Origin: Epithemia pelagica
Lineage: Eukaryota; Bacillariophyta; Bacillariophyceae; Surirellales; Surirellaceae
Assembly (NCBI GenBank): GCA_946965045.2
Contig: OX337237.1
Coordinates: 2,170,001 to 2,234,000, forward strand
Direction of reading: 5' to 3'
DNA: 64,000 bases
Program-made: the position numbers and the translations under genes
The notes under the pieces: generated by a model
Databases searched by the model: none
What the model was told of the DNA's origin: nothing
The model's input: only the letters and a program-made list of their open reading frames with translations
Part shown: positions 1 to 10,160 of the stretch, piece after piece
How positions within the stretch are numbered: position 1 is the first letter of the stretch
Layout of the letters: every line of letters begins with the position of its first letter

Positions 1-54
1 TACTTGTCACATGCACTTCGTTTTTTGGACTCATTTGTATGTTGCCTATGACTA

Positions 55-310
55 ATATAGACTCCTTACTATTAACCCGACTAATTCCTAGGTAGGCTAT
101 TGCCACATATAGACTCCTTACTATCAATGCGACGAATACCTAGGAAAGGCATGAATGTTTCCGTAGCTACCTGACAAAGATAACCAATATTTTGTCCCCG
201 GGATACAGCCATAACTAATATAGACTCCATCCTCTATAGACTCCTTACTATCAATCCGATAAATACCTAGGTGGGCATGAATGTTTCGGTAGCTAGGTAA
301 CAAAGTTTGC
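55..310. repeat. Three degenerate copies of a ~75 bp repeat
   Basis: Three related units begin with ATATAGACTCCTTACTAT or a close variant at about 55, 108 and 235. Each continues through a CCTAGG-containing segment; the second and third also share GGCATGAATGTTTC. No coding frame runs through them. Bases 311-611 downstream contain only a copy of the dispersed CATGTCATG motif and no convincing gene. Confidence 0.75.
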
Positions 311-611
311 CTTGACTTCAGACATCATTTCGTCCGCCGGGTACACATACATGAGGTGGTATGACATGACGATTGTAATGCCACCTCGAAGCACAGGAAC
401 GGCCTATAAGAAAGATACTGACTCTACAATGGGTATTCGACAATATCTCCCAAATTTGAGACATTGGCAAGGTTGTCGTCACGATATGTTAGGGGTTCCA
501 CGATGGCGTGCATCACCTCACCGTTCATCGATGACGTTTCCATGTCATGCCATGAGATATCGCAATGCGATAAATTGGTCTCGATTTCAGATGCTGATGA
601 CACGCATCTAG

Positions 612-854
612 CTGCGTAAGTTACGATCTGACTCTAATGCTGCGGCTGTTCCTGTTCCTCTCCATAGTGTTAACTATACTCCTACCTACCAGACCTGTAA
701 CAGCGCGGAATTGCAATATACTGATGACAATCTTGTCCGATACATGAAGGCAGGCATTGCACGACACGCTCTCCACGGACACAACTATGTGGTGTCAGTG
801 TCAGATGATGGAACACACATATCCTCGTCCTATAAATCTAGTTCGGTCGTATGA
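612..854 (+). other. Possible orphan exon or gene relic (80 codons)
   Basis: An open frame of 80 codons ends in TGA at 852-854. It has a protein-like composition, including the stretches TPTYQTCNSAELQYTDDN and VRYMKAGIARHALHGHN, but no start codon. The sequence just upstream ends in CTAG, which could be a splice acceptor. I recognise no domain. It may be the last exon of a gene, a fragment captured by a transposon, or chance. The flanking DNA is repetitive, which favours a relic. Confidence 0.25.
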
Positions 855-1515
855 CTGAAGCCATCATGTGCAAGAGCAATTCATCTGATTGCGATATCTC
901 GCGCCACGATATGAAAACGTCACGGATGAAGGGTGACGTGAGAACTCTTTGCACAGCCCGCCAACAAAATCTACTTTCACCCCATCGAAAGATAGCAAGA
1001 TTGGAAGCAAAATCGCCTCTACCTAGGTGCTCCCCTGCTGGAGCTAGCTAGGTATGCGCTGAAAAACACCTGCAGCTAGAGGTATGCACATCCGTTGAAA
1101 AAAAAACTACCTGTGCTACCAGGATGAAAAGCTTATAGCTAGAAGCTAGCTGCGGCAGGCCTGCCGCGAAGGCAGGCCGACCGACTGCGCGGGCGACATT
1201 TCGACGCCAGGGACTCCTCCTATGTTGAGAATAACGAGTCACTAGAGACTATACAGATTAACAGTGACGTCTCTTGGGTCGCATAGAAGATGGAGGCTAT
1301 GCGTCGGACTTATTAAAGTTGGTAGGGTAGTGCATGACGCATCTGCGATCGGGTAAGATGTTATGAAAGGTGATTGTTAAATAATAATGGCAGTTGGTAG
1401 TTGGTAGTTGGTAGCGGCATATGCATATAGTGGCTGGTATTTAGACCGGTGATCGTTAAATAATGGAAGCAACGATATTAATCAAATATATCATGGAAGG
1501 AACTACCTGATGTTT
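855..1515. other. Gene-free stretch with a perfect palindrome and a microsatellite
   Basis: No gene is seen. The stretch holds a perfect 16-bp palindrome (GCGGCAGGCCTGCCGC) at 1152-1167. A TAGTTGG tandem microsatellite lies at about 1391-1415. At about 1112-1127 is an inverted copy of the CCTGGTAGCACAGGTA motif that occurs twice near 6870-7005. Confidence 0.5.
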
Positions 1516-2585
1516 TTATGACGACGCCCTCTTCACTTTTTCCGGATAAGATAAAAATTTCTTCGGCACTCCCAAACAGCTTGCATTTTCAACTGTCCAA
1601 TGGCCAAATGGATATAAAGACTTCATCATCTCCTGTCTCTCTTCCGTATTTGCCCATCCTGTATAGACCTCAAAGTCATCATACTGCAGACGAAGCATGG
1701 ACACCAGGCCATCGCGACCGATCCATTTGCCGAGACCTCCTTCGGCACTGATTAGAAAATTGCTCTCGTCAAACTCTTCCAATCCATCCAAGACCTTTTT
1801 GTCTTTGAACTTCGTATTTTCAACCACTTAATAAATGAACTCGACAAGTACGCTAAAGCCTCTTTACTCGGTTTGGTCTCCATATATACAGCAATCATGC
1901 CAATTTTCTTGTCATAGGAGTTTCCTGTTGATTTCGCAGTTCCTTGGTGACAAATTTCTTTCCCATCTTTGTCGACCAAGTAGTAGATGTTATCTGAATC
2001 CACCATCATGTCGCTGAAAAATGTGTTCATGTTATTTTCCACTGTATTCATGACAAGGAAATTGGAGAAGCAATAAAGAAACTGGCCATCGGCAGCTTCT
2101 TTCGCAACAAGCAGCAAGATGACATATTTATTGACAAGTTTAAATGGCCCAATGCATCTTGTTTTCGTAGCAAGGTTATTTTTGGTGTCGACAGATTTAT
2201 TGGGGCTGCCGGAACAAAATTTCAGGTTCATCTCTGTCTTTGACACTGGAGACGGATGAAGTTTCTTCGGTGACATCACAATCATATTATCGTCATCACT
2301 GTCTTTGATAATGTCGCTGTCATCATCATTCTTGTCCGGGGTAATCTTGACTGTTATATCTTGGGTCTTCAAATTTTCTTTCATATCTTTAAATGAATCC
2401 GTTTCCATTTTGTCATACGCCGTCACCATTGGTGGTTACATTGTAGGAGTGTCTTCCGAATCATCGCTGGAGAAAATCATAGAGTTTCGTGATGGGGATT
2501 TCTTCTCAATGGAGTCTTTGACTTTTTTGGGGATTATTTTGTCTTTGCCATTGTTGGCAGGGGTGCTGCGTGTGTTCCTACCCAT
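1516..2585 (-). pseudogene. Decayed gene of unknown function (stop plus frameshift)
   Basis: A minus-strand reading frame starts at ATG 2585 with a basic, Ser/Asp-rich stretch (MGRNTRSTPANNGKDK). It meets an in-frame TAA at 2436-2438 and resumes in the same frame at 2435. It then changes frame near 1825, where one inserted base would rejoin it to the last ~100 codons ending at 1516. The middle and end look like a folded domain (for example YYLVDKDGKEICHQGTAKS and LRLQYDDFEVYTGW). No family is recognised. Two independent lesions and a repeat-rich setting argue for a pseudogene, possibly transposon-borne. A short intron over the stop was considered, but no convincing splice pair was seen. Confidence 0.55.
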
Positions 2586-2739
2586 GATGTTGTTGCAAGT
2601 TATGCTAATTTATGACTTCAGTCAATCACTTCGGATACATGTTACCAACAATAACATTGGTAAGTGATTCATGACAACCTCACATCGCAGGTTCTCTGAA
2701 ATCGATGTCACATTTTGACATCACAATCAATATCCATTG

Positions 2740-3056
2740 ACATGGTATCTCCCATCCCATGAAATGTGTGACGCACTACTTCAGTTTCCGCTAGATTTTC
2801 ATACCATTGGTAGTGAATTAGCAAACGTCATACTTCACTCAGTGACGCGTGTTTCTAGACCGATGCAGTCATGTGTTAACTAACCCTAACGTCATTGCTA
2901 GCACCTGTCTGTGATTGGTGGTATTGTTAGTCTCTACAAGGCAAATGTAGAGTAATATCTCATCCCATGGAATGTGTGACGCACTACCTCCAAACGTCAT
3001 CGTTTGCTCAGTGAGGGGTGTCCCAACTCCACTCGACACCGAAGCAGTCATGTACA
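2740..3056. repeat. Imperfect direct repeat pair
   Basis: Segments at about 2740-2876 and 2955-3056 both carry ATCCCATG(A/G)AATGTGTG followed by ACGCACTAC, then AACGTCAT, a CTCAGTGA block and GCAGTCATGT in the same order. The second copy is shortened internally. The pair belongs to the dispersed repeats that fill 1-7300. Confidence 0.6.
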
Positions 3057-3352
3057 TGTTCTCGCTACCAATTACCATAAAGAACAAGCACACTGACGTA
3101 TCTGTCAACAGTCATAAACAGTCATTTGACAGCAGATAGTTCCCTTCGATAGTCGTCGAATGCAATATGCCGCGAAACACAGCTAATATAGCTAGATTAG
3201 CCCGCTCACGACCACGAGTCCCGAGTCCTACTACTTGCTTGATTAGGTATAAGGTTACGAGTCACGCGGGAAAGGACTCTCGATTGCAAGTAGTAGTGCT
3301 TTGTTTGTTTCTCTTGAAAGTCCGTTTGATACGCATCTTTAGCAACCGCGGG

Positions 3353-4192
3353 ATGTCGAACAAGGTAGTGACAGTCATCGTCATCGATTCCGACGACACC
3401 TCCGACGAAGAGGAGGAAATGAAGCGGAGCTCTGGTGGAGTTCCTGAGGGCGCCATACCGGAAACAGAGGCAGAAGTGGTTAGCCAGACTTTTGAAGAAG
3501 AACTTGCGGCTGATGATTCAAAGGCAACGGAAAGAGGAGCCAACCAGTTTCCAAGTAAAAAAACAGCATTTGAGTCTGTGCTTGTCCAATCTTCTCGTGA
3601 CGAGAACTGGATCCAACGCTTGCCATCTGGAGGAAAGAAAAAACGAATAGCTAGGAAAGCTCTGTTGGATGACAAATCTCACGAAGAAGAAGTTTTGTTA
3701 ACTGGTGGGACTCCACCCACCGTATCGAGCACTGTAAGCACACGCAACCCCATACGATCCGTCAGCAAAGGGAAGTCTGTAGCTACATTGCTTCGAAAGA
3801 GATCATGTTCTCCTAATCAGAAATCAACTCTGTCCCTTACACCGCCTGTCAAGCCCAAAAAGGCTGTCAAGAAAACAACGCTTGCGAAAGCAAAGAAGAA
3901 AACGGTCAAGCGGCAGACAAAAGCTTCCACAGACAAGTCAGCAAGCAATCCAGTGTATGTAGGCGAACCAACGAAGTTCCTACGTGAGGAGGGTTGGCCC
4001 GAAGGTTGGGTGGAGAGGCAGTATAAACGACGAAGTGGAATGACGAAAAATCGCGTTGATTTCTACTGGTTTGCTCCTACAACGGACGGGAGAGAGTGGA
4101 AATTCCGTAGTATCGTGGAAGTCAAGAGGTACGTTGGCGTACTTGCGGCGACAGGAAGTGAAGATAAAGCTTTTGCTGCTCGCAAGGGATAA
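3353..4192 (+). CDS. MBD-like (methyl-CpG-binding domain family) protein
   Basis: This is a 279-residue single-exon protein. The chosen start at 3353 gives an N-terminus that reads like a SUMO-interaction motif: a hydrophobic core VTVIVID followed at once by SDDTSDEEEE. An upstream in-frame ATG at 3167 would add 62 atypical residues. The middle is Ser/Lys-rich with basic runs (VKPKKAVKKTTLAKAKKKT), suited to nuclear localisation and DNA contact. Near residues 211-260 a segment with GWPEGWVERQYKRRSG, then FYWFAP and a WKFRSIVEVKRYV end, matches the order of an MBD/TAM domain. From family knowledge such domains bind DNA in chromatin, and methyl-CpG specificity is not guaranteed. The gene stands alone among repeats, so a transposon origin cannot be excluded. 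Confidence 0.65.
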   Translation: MSNKVVTVIVIDSDDTSDEEEEMKRSSGGVPEGAIPETEAEVVSQTFEEELAADDSKATERGANQFPSKKTAFESVLVQSSRDENWIQRLPSGGKKKRIARKALLDDKSHEEEVLLTGGTPPTVSSTVSTRNPIRSVSKGKSVATLLRKRSCSPNQKSTLSLTPPVKPKKAVKKTTLAKAKKKTVKRQTKASTDKSASNPVYVGEPTKFLREEGWPEGWVERQYKRRSGMTKNRVDFYWFAPTTDGREWKFRSIVEVKRYVGVLAATGSEDKAFAARKG

Positions 4193-4748
4193 ACCAATGT
4201 GACATGATTTACAGATCTGGAATCTTGACGATGATGCGTGGTACGTCGCAGCGTCTTAGTACCCTGTCAGAGCACAAGTAAGAGCATCTAAGGATGATAT
4301 GTAGTTGCGGTGCAAATGAATGTAGATGTATAAACACCAGTCATTGTCCCTCTCAAAGATACATATACTAAACGTTCTACCAACGTTTGGGAGACGTCAT
4401 TAGTGCGGCCTTCTAGGTTTGGCTACGTCATGTGAAGGAATGAGATCCTGCCTTCGGATGACGTAGATCCTTACTTGGCGATGTGGGCAAGCAGAAAGGA
4501 GTACTTTGTGGACCCTACCTAGTGTAACAAGAATTAGTATTGATAGGCAGGAATGCTCTGTACCTACGTACTACGCGCGATAACTTTTTTTTTCATTGCT
4601 GGCAAACTGTGCAAATAGTTCTCACGTCACCCTGCATCGCTGACGTTTCCATGTCATGACATGAGATATCTCAATCCAATGAATTCATCTCAGACATGAT
4701 GGCTTTCAGTCGCTGCGTAGTATAAGCTACGCTAAGTTGTTACCGTAG

Positions 4749-5204
4749 ATAACAGATGATGAAGCAAGAGTGCCATTTCATGACATGGGAGATCCAGTGA
4801 TTGTACTCAGTAACGTCAGCCGTCACCCTTCGTCCATGACGTTTCCATCTCATGCCATGAATATCTTGGAAACGTGTTCGATTTCGATCGGTGCGTAGGT
4901 GGTCGTTTAGCTACGTCCTGTCGAATGCGTAGCTATGCTTTCTACATCACTATTTATGATGTCTCGTGTCGATGTCATTTCATGACGTTGAAATCACAGT
5001 TTTCAGTTGCACCAAAGATTTATACTAGCACATAGTTACTATCTACCCATTGCTAGCAGGTTGACTACGTGCGACACATCTTTAGCTACTGTTACTATGC
5101 AGGTTCCGTTGTTAGGCTGACTTGTTACTCTAGATAACAGATGATGCAGCAATAAGAGTGCCATTTCACAACATGGGAGATTCAGTGATTGTACTCAGTA
5201 ACGT
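4749..5204. repeat. Direct repeat pair of ~70 bp
   Basis: Positions 4749-4816 and 5133-5204 share the same order of blocks: GATAACAGATGATG, AGAGTGCCATTTCA, ACATGGGAGAT and CAGTGATTGTACTCAGTAAC. There are a few substitutions and a small indel. This is a non-autonomous repeat of unknown origin. Confidence 0.75.
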
Positions 5205-5704
5205 ACACCGACACGGAATTATCAACCTAATTAGATGCATACCATCAGCATATGTTACACGCTTCACCATGTCATGGCATCAGATATCGCAGTCATTGTC
5301 TTTCGGATACAGCTAGGTATTGGCGTACCTATTTATGCCAGGTCGGGCAGTGCAGACAGTTCTCACGTCACCGTTCATCAATGACGTTTCCATGTCATGC
5401 CATGATATATCGCCGAGACTGATGGGTAATACATGGTACGTCAGCGATTGTTATAGACGTATGACATATCTCGACGCTTGATGATTGCTGGAGATCTACC
5501 TATTCTGATTTCTTGAGTGTGTATAGGCTAGAGATCTAGGTGCAACCTTAACGACACCATCACAGTCATGACGTTTTCATCTCATAAGATGGAATATTTC
5601 CTTCCTGCCGTGTGTCATCTGCTACCATGCCATATGGTAGAATTTCCTGAGCCTCAAAACTCAATACAGAATCTTCCTTATATCCTATATATCGGTGAAC
5701 ATAT

Positions 5705-5901
5705 ATTTGTGGTATATTTGCGTATTCCAATATTATATTGCCACAGGCGTTCGGGGATTTCTCCTTCTACGGAATAGAATGAATACATACCAACTTGCGC
5801 CAAAATACTGAATCGATTGAAGAATATTTGTGATATATTTCCGTATTCCGTTATTATATTGCTATAGGTGCTGGGAGATCTCTCGTCCAGTGGAATAAAA
5901 T
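5705..5901. repeat. Imperfect 78-bp direct repeat
   Basis: Two copies at about 5705-5780 and 5823-5901 share the layout TATTTGTG(G/A)TATATTT, then CGTATTCC, ATTATATTGC and a final GGAATA-AATG block. No ORF spans both. Confidence 0.7.
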
Positions 5902-6357
5902 GTAATAATTCCATGATCACTTAGGTACATCTTGGCCTAGTGGTTATAGCTTACATTATAATCCAACCAATGTGTGAGGTTTGCACATCGATACTGGTCC
6001 TGAGAGGTTTGCCTTAGGCGGACTCGAGTCGAAGGATGGGTCGATTCCCCTCATGTTGAAATAGAGCAGAACTACCTATGGTAGTGTCATGTTTAGGGTG
6101 CATGACTTAAAGCGATTCCCTACATTTCAACAGCACATAGTTACTAGCTACTCCTATGTTAAGGCTACCCATTGCTCGCAGGAGGACTACACGCGGCATC
6201 ACTTTTTACCTTCTCCTTGTACCGTCTCCCCTAGACTGTGGCAACGACATATCATTTCATAAAATGACAGTCACGTCATCTACCTAGAAGTAGTAAAAAA
6301 TGACGTACCTACTATGATCCCACAATTCCACATGTCATGTGATCTCATTGCGTTAGG

Positions 6358-6795
6358 ATGACATATCCCATCCCATGTAATAGCAATCTCATTATTGCGA
6401 TATCCAGCATCTGTTCACAGTCAACCAACCTTTCGATGGAAACTTTCAATGGAAAGATGTCTGTGCATGATATCAGGGCTCTATCTGACAACAAGTCTGT
6501 GTTATCATCTGTAAAGCAGGAAGAAGATTACGAAGTCCCCTGCTCTCGGTGTCCAGAAGACCTCTTTCTCCTTTTTCTCAAGACTCACTTTCCCGAAGTA
6601 CCCCCTCATGAGTTTGCCAAAAGGCATCCAATCTTCTACCGTTCCCTCTTGAAACAAGCATGCATACTCCTTGGAAATAACATTCAAGATCCCTTGCTAC
6701 ATGTACACAGAGACAAAATAGCGGACTCTGGTTCCAAACTCTATGATACCATGGTCGACTTCGATTCGTGGCTTTATCAACAGAATAACGAATGA
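6358..6795 (+). CDS. Small hypothetical protein
   Basis: This is a 145-codon frame, or about 116 codons if the ATG at 6445 is used. The second half has the composition of a real protein: a CSRCPEDLFLLFLKTHF segment followed by helical stretches around HPIFYRSLLKQACILLGNN. No domain is recognised. It lies alone between repeat fields, so it may be a relic of a longer gene. Confidence rests only on the coding character of the sequence. Confidence 0.35.
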   Translation: MTYPIPCNSNLIIAISSICSQSTNLSMETFNGKMSVHDIRALSDNKSVLSSVKQEEDYEVPCSRCPEDLFLLFLKTHFPEVPPHEFAKRHPIFYRSLLKQACILLGNNIQDPLLHVHRDKIADSGSKLYDTMVDFDSWLYQQNNE

Positions 6796-7497
6796 TCTAG
6801 TTTGTCCATTGCTTCTTGTGCTTTCAACGTTAGCTCAACTGGGTGCATCCTTTTGCCATCGCTATATCATCCTGGTAGCACAGGTACTGTTCTATTGTTA
6901 CTTTTGTAATTTCAACCTTGGCTCAACTGGGTCCATTCTTTTGCCATGGCCATAGCATTACCATTAGTCACCTACTATGAAATTTGCATCCAGGTAGCAC
7001 AGGTACTGTTTTCTCCAGCGATTGCACGCCGTGATCACACAAATGCGATTTATTTTATATAATATATTACACTGTGCAGCTACCACCCCCCCTCCCCCGA
7101 ATCTGCGCCGCTCCAAAAGATCTGTGACGACGAAATATTCCATTCCGTGACATGACAACGTTATCTTCCACATTGTAACGTCATCTCATGACATCAAGGA
7201 GATGTCAGGACTCCGTCACATAGCCTCATATAAGAAGTCCAATTACACGGACTGGAAACGATGATCCCATCTCATGAAATGCGGAAGTAGCTCAGAACCC
7301 GATGAACCACAACTGCCCAACCAGTGCAACTTATACATATCCCCAACCAACAGAGCCTGAGGTTGCAACTAGTTCTATAGTTTATCTGACGTATTAACGA
7401 CATTCAACATACTAATAACCACAATGTACTGATTGTTTGAGTTTGATTGATAAACGCATGACGGAACCTGCCCTCTCGTGCTCTTGGGCGATGATAC
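6796..7497. other. Gene-free stretch with a two-copy repeat
   Basis: No gene is seen. Segments at about 6831-6893 and 6919-7005 share GCTCAACTGGGT, TCTTTTGCCAT or close variants, and GGTAGCACAGGTACTGTT. A reverse copy of the last block occurs near 1112. C-rich runs occur near 7083-7097. Confidence 0.6.
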
Positions 7498-9584
7498 CTA
7501 GAACGATTCCTTCTTCTCCTCACCGGAGGTCGACACTTCTTCTGCCACCTCTTCAATCTTTGTCTTGAGCTCCGTAAGAGTTGGTGGCGCTAGCTCGACT
7601 GCATCAACTTCTCGTTTCCTTTTCTTCCTTGCTGAGTCACTTGACAAACGGGTACTCCGACCTTCCCTCGTCATTCCTCCCGACGCCCCCCCCCCCCCCC
7701 CCCTCGTTGAACAGTCGTACGCATTCTTCACCTCTGCATCGCTTGCCTGCCTTGCAGCACAATGAATCGCCACTGCTCTCAGCTTTTGTGGGCTGTTACA
7801 GCCATGAAGCACCTCGTACAATGACGCAGGATGCAGCTGACGATTGTGATAATCAGCAGTGTGACCGAAATCTAGAGTCATAAACAGAAACAATCGATCT
7901 CTTGGGTCGTTTTTCGTACTTGGTCCGGCATGAAGGACATCTCCACTAAACACAAACATATTGCCAAATCCAAATCCGTCTTCTTTTGCCGGTTTCAGCC
8001 GCTGATTGTAGATTTCCTTCAACCAATTATAACTTCCACTCACTTCATAAAGGTACTTGAATCGTTCGCGGATCGTATCATTACGCAACGTCTTTTGACT
8101 TGGACAAGCTAGCAGTGGCTTGTCATGAAGACAATCATACGGAAGTACCTGAGTTGCCGCACAACCATCGACTGACAGGCACAAAAGAGCCTTTAGATTG
8201 TTTTGATACATAGAGTCCGCATGGAGCCATTGTGCATCAGCTTCGTTTTGTTTCTTCCAAACATACATCTTCTTGACCGTGCAATCACGTGACCCGTACA
8301 GAATGTATGCCAGAGTTCTGAGCCTCTTTTCCATGCGACACATCAACTCCTCAACTGCTGATTTACGTTCATCTTCGACTTTCTTCACTTTCTCCTTGAT
8401 TTCAACTTGCAGTGTGCCTCCGCTAGTACTCACAATAGGCCCAATATTCTCGCAATGCATAGAAATTCCTCCACTTCCTCATGGGTGAAACATAACAATG
8501 CACGAGTCTTCAATAAGTCAAGCTCCTCCCGCTGGAAAATTCCCTCCAATACCACACTCCCTCTTTTCCTGATAGACTTTACCGATAGCTTCAACTCATC
8601 GTCTTTCGAATCATCGTCGTACAACAGCAATGGATACTTCTTCTCCTGTCCATCAGTCTTCTTCGACAACTTCTCCTTAGCAACCTCACACAGCTTCGCA
8701 CGACGTCTTTGCTTCTTTCTCGCTGTCGTCTGACTTGTTGAATTCGGTTCCTTTTTGGCTTTCTCTCTTTGTTTCTTTACGCCCTTCAACCTCTTTGTCT
8801 CCGTCTTCGTCGCTACCGATTCCGCCTCAGAGCCTTCTTCATCCTCCGTAGGATTGTCTTCTGCATCGCTCTTCTTATGCGAGGTTTTAATCGCCTTTGG
8901 TGAGTTCGGTTTCTTTTTGGCCTTTTCTCCTTGTTTCACAACGCCCATGTACCTCTTCGGTTGCGTCTTCTTCTCCACCGCTTCCACGTCAGAGAAATCT
9001 TCATCATCCGTACAATTATTTTCTGACTCGCTCTCTTCTGACTCGCTCTCCTCTGAAGAGGCTTTCATCACCTCTCCTGCTTTCGCTTCCTTTTCCCTTT
9101 TCTCGCCTTCGTTCACATCGCGCTTAAACCTCTTTGTCTGCGTCTTCTCCTCTACCGATTCCTCCTCCGAGATGTCTTCGTCGTCCGTAGGATTGTGTTC
9201 TGCCTCGCTCTTCCTTGCAGAGCGTTTCGTCGCCTTTGGTGATTTCAGTACCTTTTTCGCTTGCTCGCCTTGATTCACGTCGCGCTTACCCCTCTTCCTC
9301 TGCCTCTTCTTCTTTTTCGATTCCGCCTCAAAGACATCTTCATCGTCCGTAGGATTGTCTTCTGCATCACTCTTCCTTGGAGAGGGTTTCATCGCGTTTC
9401 CTGATTTCAGTTCCTTTTTGGCTTTCTCCCCTTGTCTCACCACGCTCTTTGACCTCTTCGTCCGCCTCGTGTTCTCTGCCAATTTCGCCTCGGAGACATG
9501 TTCGTCATTGTCTTCTGACTCGATCTCCTCTGGAGATACTTTCATCGCCCTTCGTGATTTCGCTGTACCCTGTTGTCGAGGCAT
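7498..9584 (-). pseudogene. Acidic/basic repeat protein joined to a 2OG-Fe(II) oxygenase-like domain, frame broken
   Basis: The gene starts at ATG 9584. The first ~290 residues contain about five imperfect ~52-residue repeats, each with a basic block (KR-K-G/D-V), a GEKAKK-like stretch and an acidic NPTDDED-like block that resembles casein kinase II sites. The C-terminal ~320 residues, ending at 7498, contain WLHADS (His-x-Asp), then GDVLHAGPS with a following Arg in DPRDRLFLF. These are spaced like the metal and 2-oxoglutarate ligands of a dioxygenase-type jelly roll. The two halves lie in different frames that cross near 8455-8475, so a single-base-scale indel separates them. An 18-C tract at 7686-7703 also lies inside the coding part, as a Gly run. 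Either a recent pseudogene or a base error is possible. Substrate is unknown. Confidence 0.5.
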
Positions 9585-10160
9585 CTCCTGTTTTTTGTGT
9601 CGTACGATCCTGCTTTCCTTTACTGAAAGTTTTTGAATTTTGAATCGCTACTACATACAACAATACATGGGATGGCAAACAAAACTCGAGTTTTGCTGCA
9701 AATCCCGCAGTCTCCTCGCGAATATACTAACGACATTGTCTGTTTCTCCGTTGTCTGTGTTCGTGACTGGTCAACTGACATTTACCTTCTGTCCCTTATC
9801 CGTGTCAGTGTCAGCCCATCCAAATCCTTCGACACATACCCCATCGGTCTCCTCTTTCCCACTTATACAAGATGACGCACGCCTACACTACGGAGAGACT
9901 CCTCTTACACCCAATCTTGGAGGTTGGAGAGGATGGGTAGAAGGTATAAAATGTGCGACCGTTCGTGACGATCTTTTGGGTTTGGGGTTTGGGGATCCTT
10001 TTGGGTTTGGGGTTTGGGGATCCTACAATTTCGAGGCAGACGAAATTGAAAGCGCCCTACTTTCTGCCCCTTTAAAGATACTTTCTGCTGTCTAGTAGCT
10101 TTTGTACTGAGCCTTACACACCAGAAAGTGTGTGGGGGCCGTATCGGAACGCCGACGACC
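9585..10160. other. Region between the divergent repeat-protein gene and LINE ORF1
   Basis: No gene is seen. It should hold the promoter of the minus-strand gene starting at 9584 and, from about 10022, the 5' UTR of the LINE. A G-rich tandem repeat sits at 9974-10023. Confidence 0.5.
9974..10023 (+). repeat. Two perfect 25-bp G-rich tandem units
   Basis: Two identical 25-bp units each read TTTTGGG, TTTGGGG, TTTGGGG and ATCC. Six closely spaced G-runs make this stretch able to form a G-quadruplex in principle. The units resemble telomeric repeats but are only two in number. They lie directly before the proposed 5' end of the LINE. Confidence 0.8.

Larger units (their letters stand above)
4193..6357. 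other. Gene-free repeat field
   Basis: No convincing gene is seen. The stretch is filled with dispersed copies of a motif resembling CATGTCATGNCATGAGATAT (for example near 4651, 5271 and 5391; also 541 outside it). It also contains longer direct repeats annotated separately and a tRNA-like A-box/B-box pair at 5933-6048. The short ORFs here look non-coding. Confidence 0.6.

Noticed and set aside
312-611. 99-codon ORF in the repeat field
   Set aside because: It overlaps a dispersed CATGTCATG repeat copy and has no protein-like pattern.
5568-5920. Short ORFs on both strands
   Set aside because: They fall inside a 78-bp direct repeat and lack coding character.
8755-9273. Plus-strand Ser/Phe-rich ORF
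   Set aside because: It is the antisense shadow of the charged repeat protein; its apparent repeats mirror those of the minus-strand gene.
9974-10023. Possible telomere or chromosome end
   Set aside because: Only two 25-bp units are present, and host or transposon genes lie on both sides.
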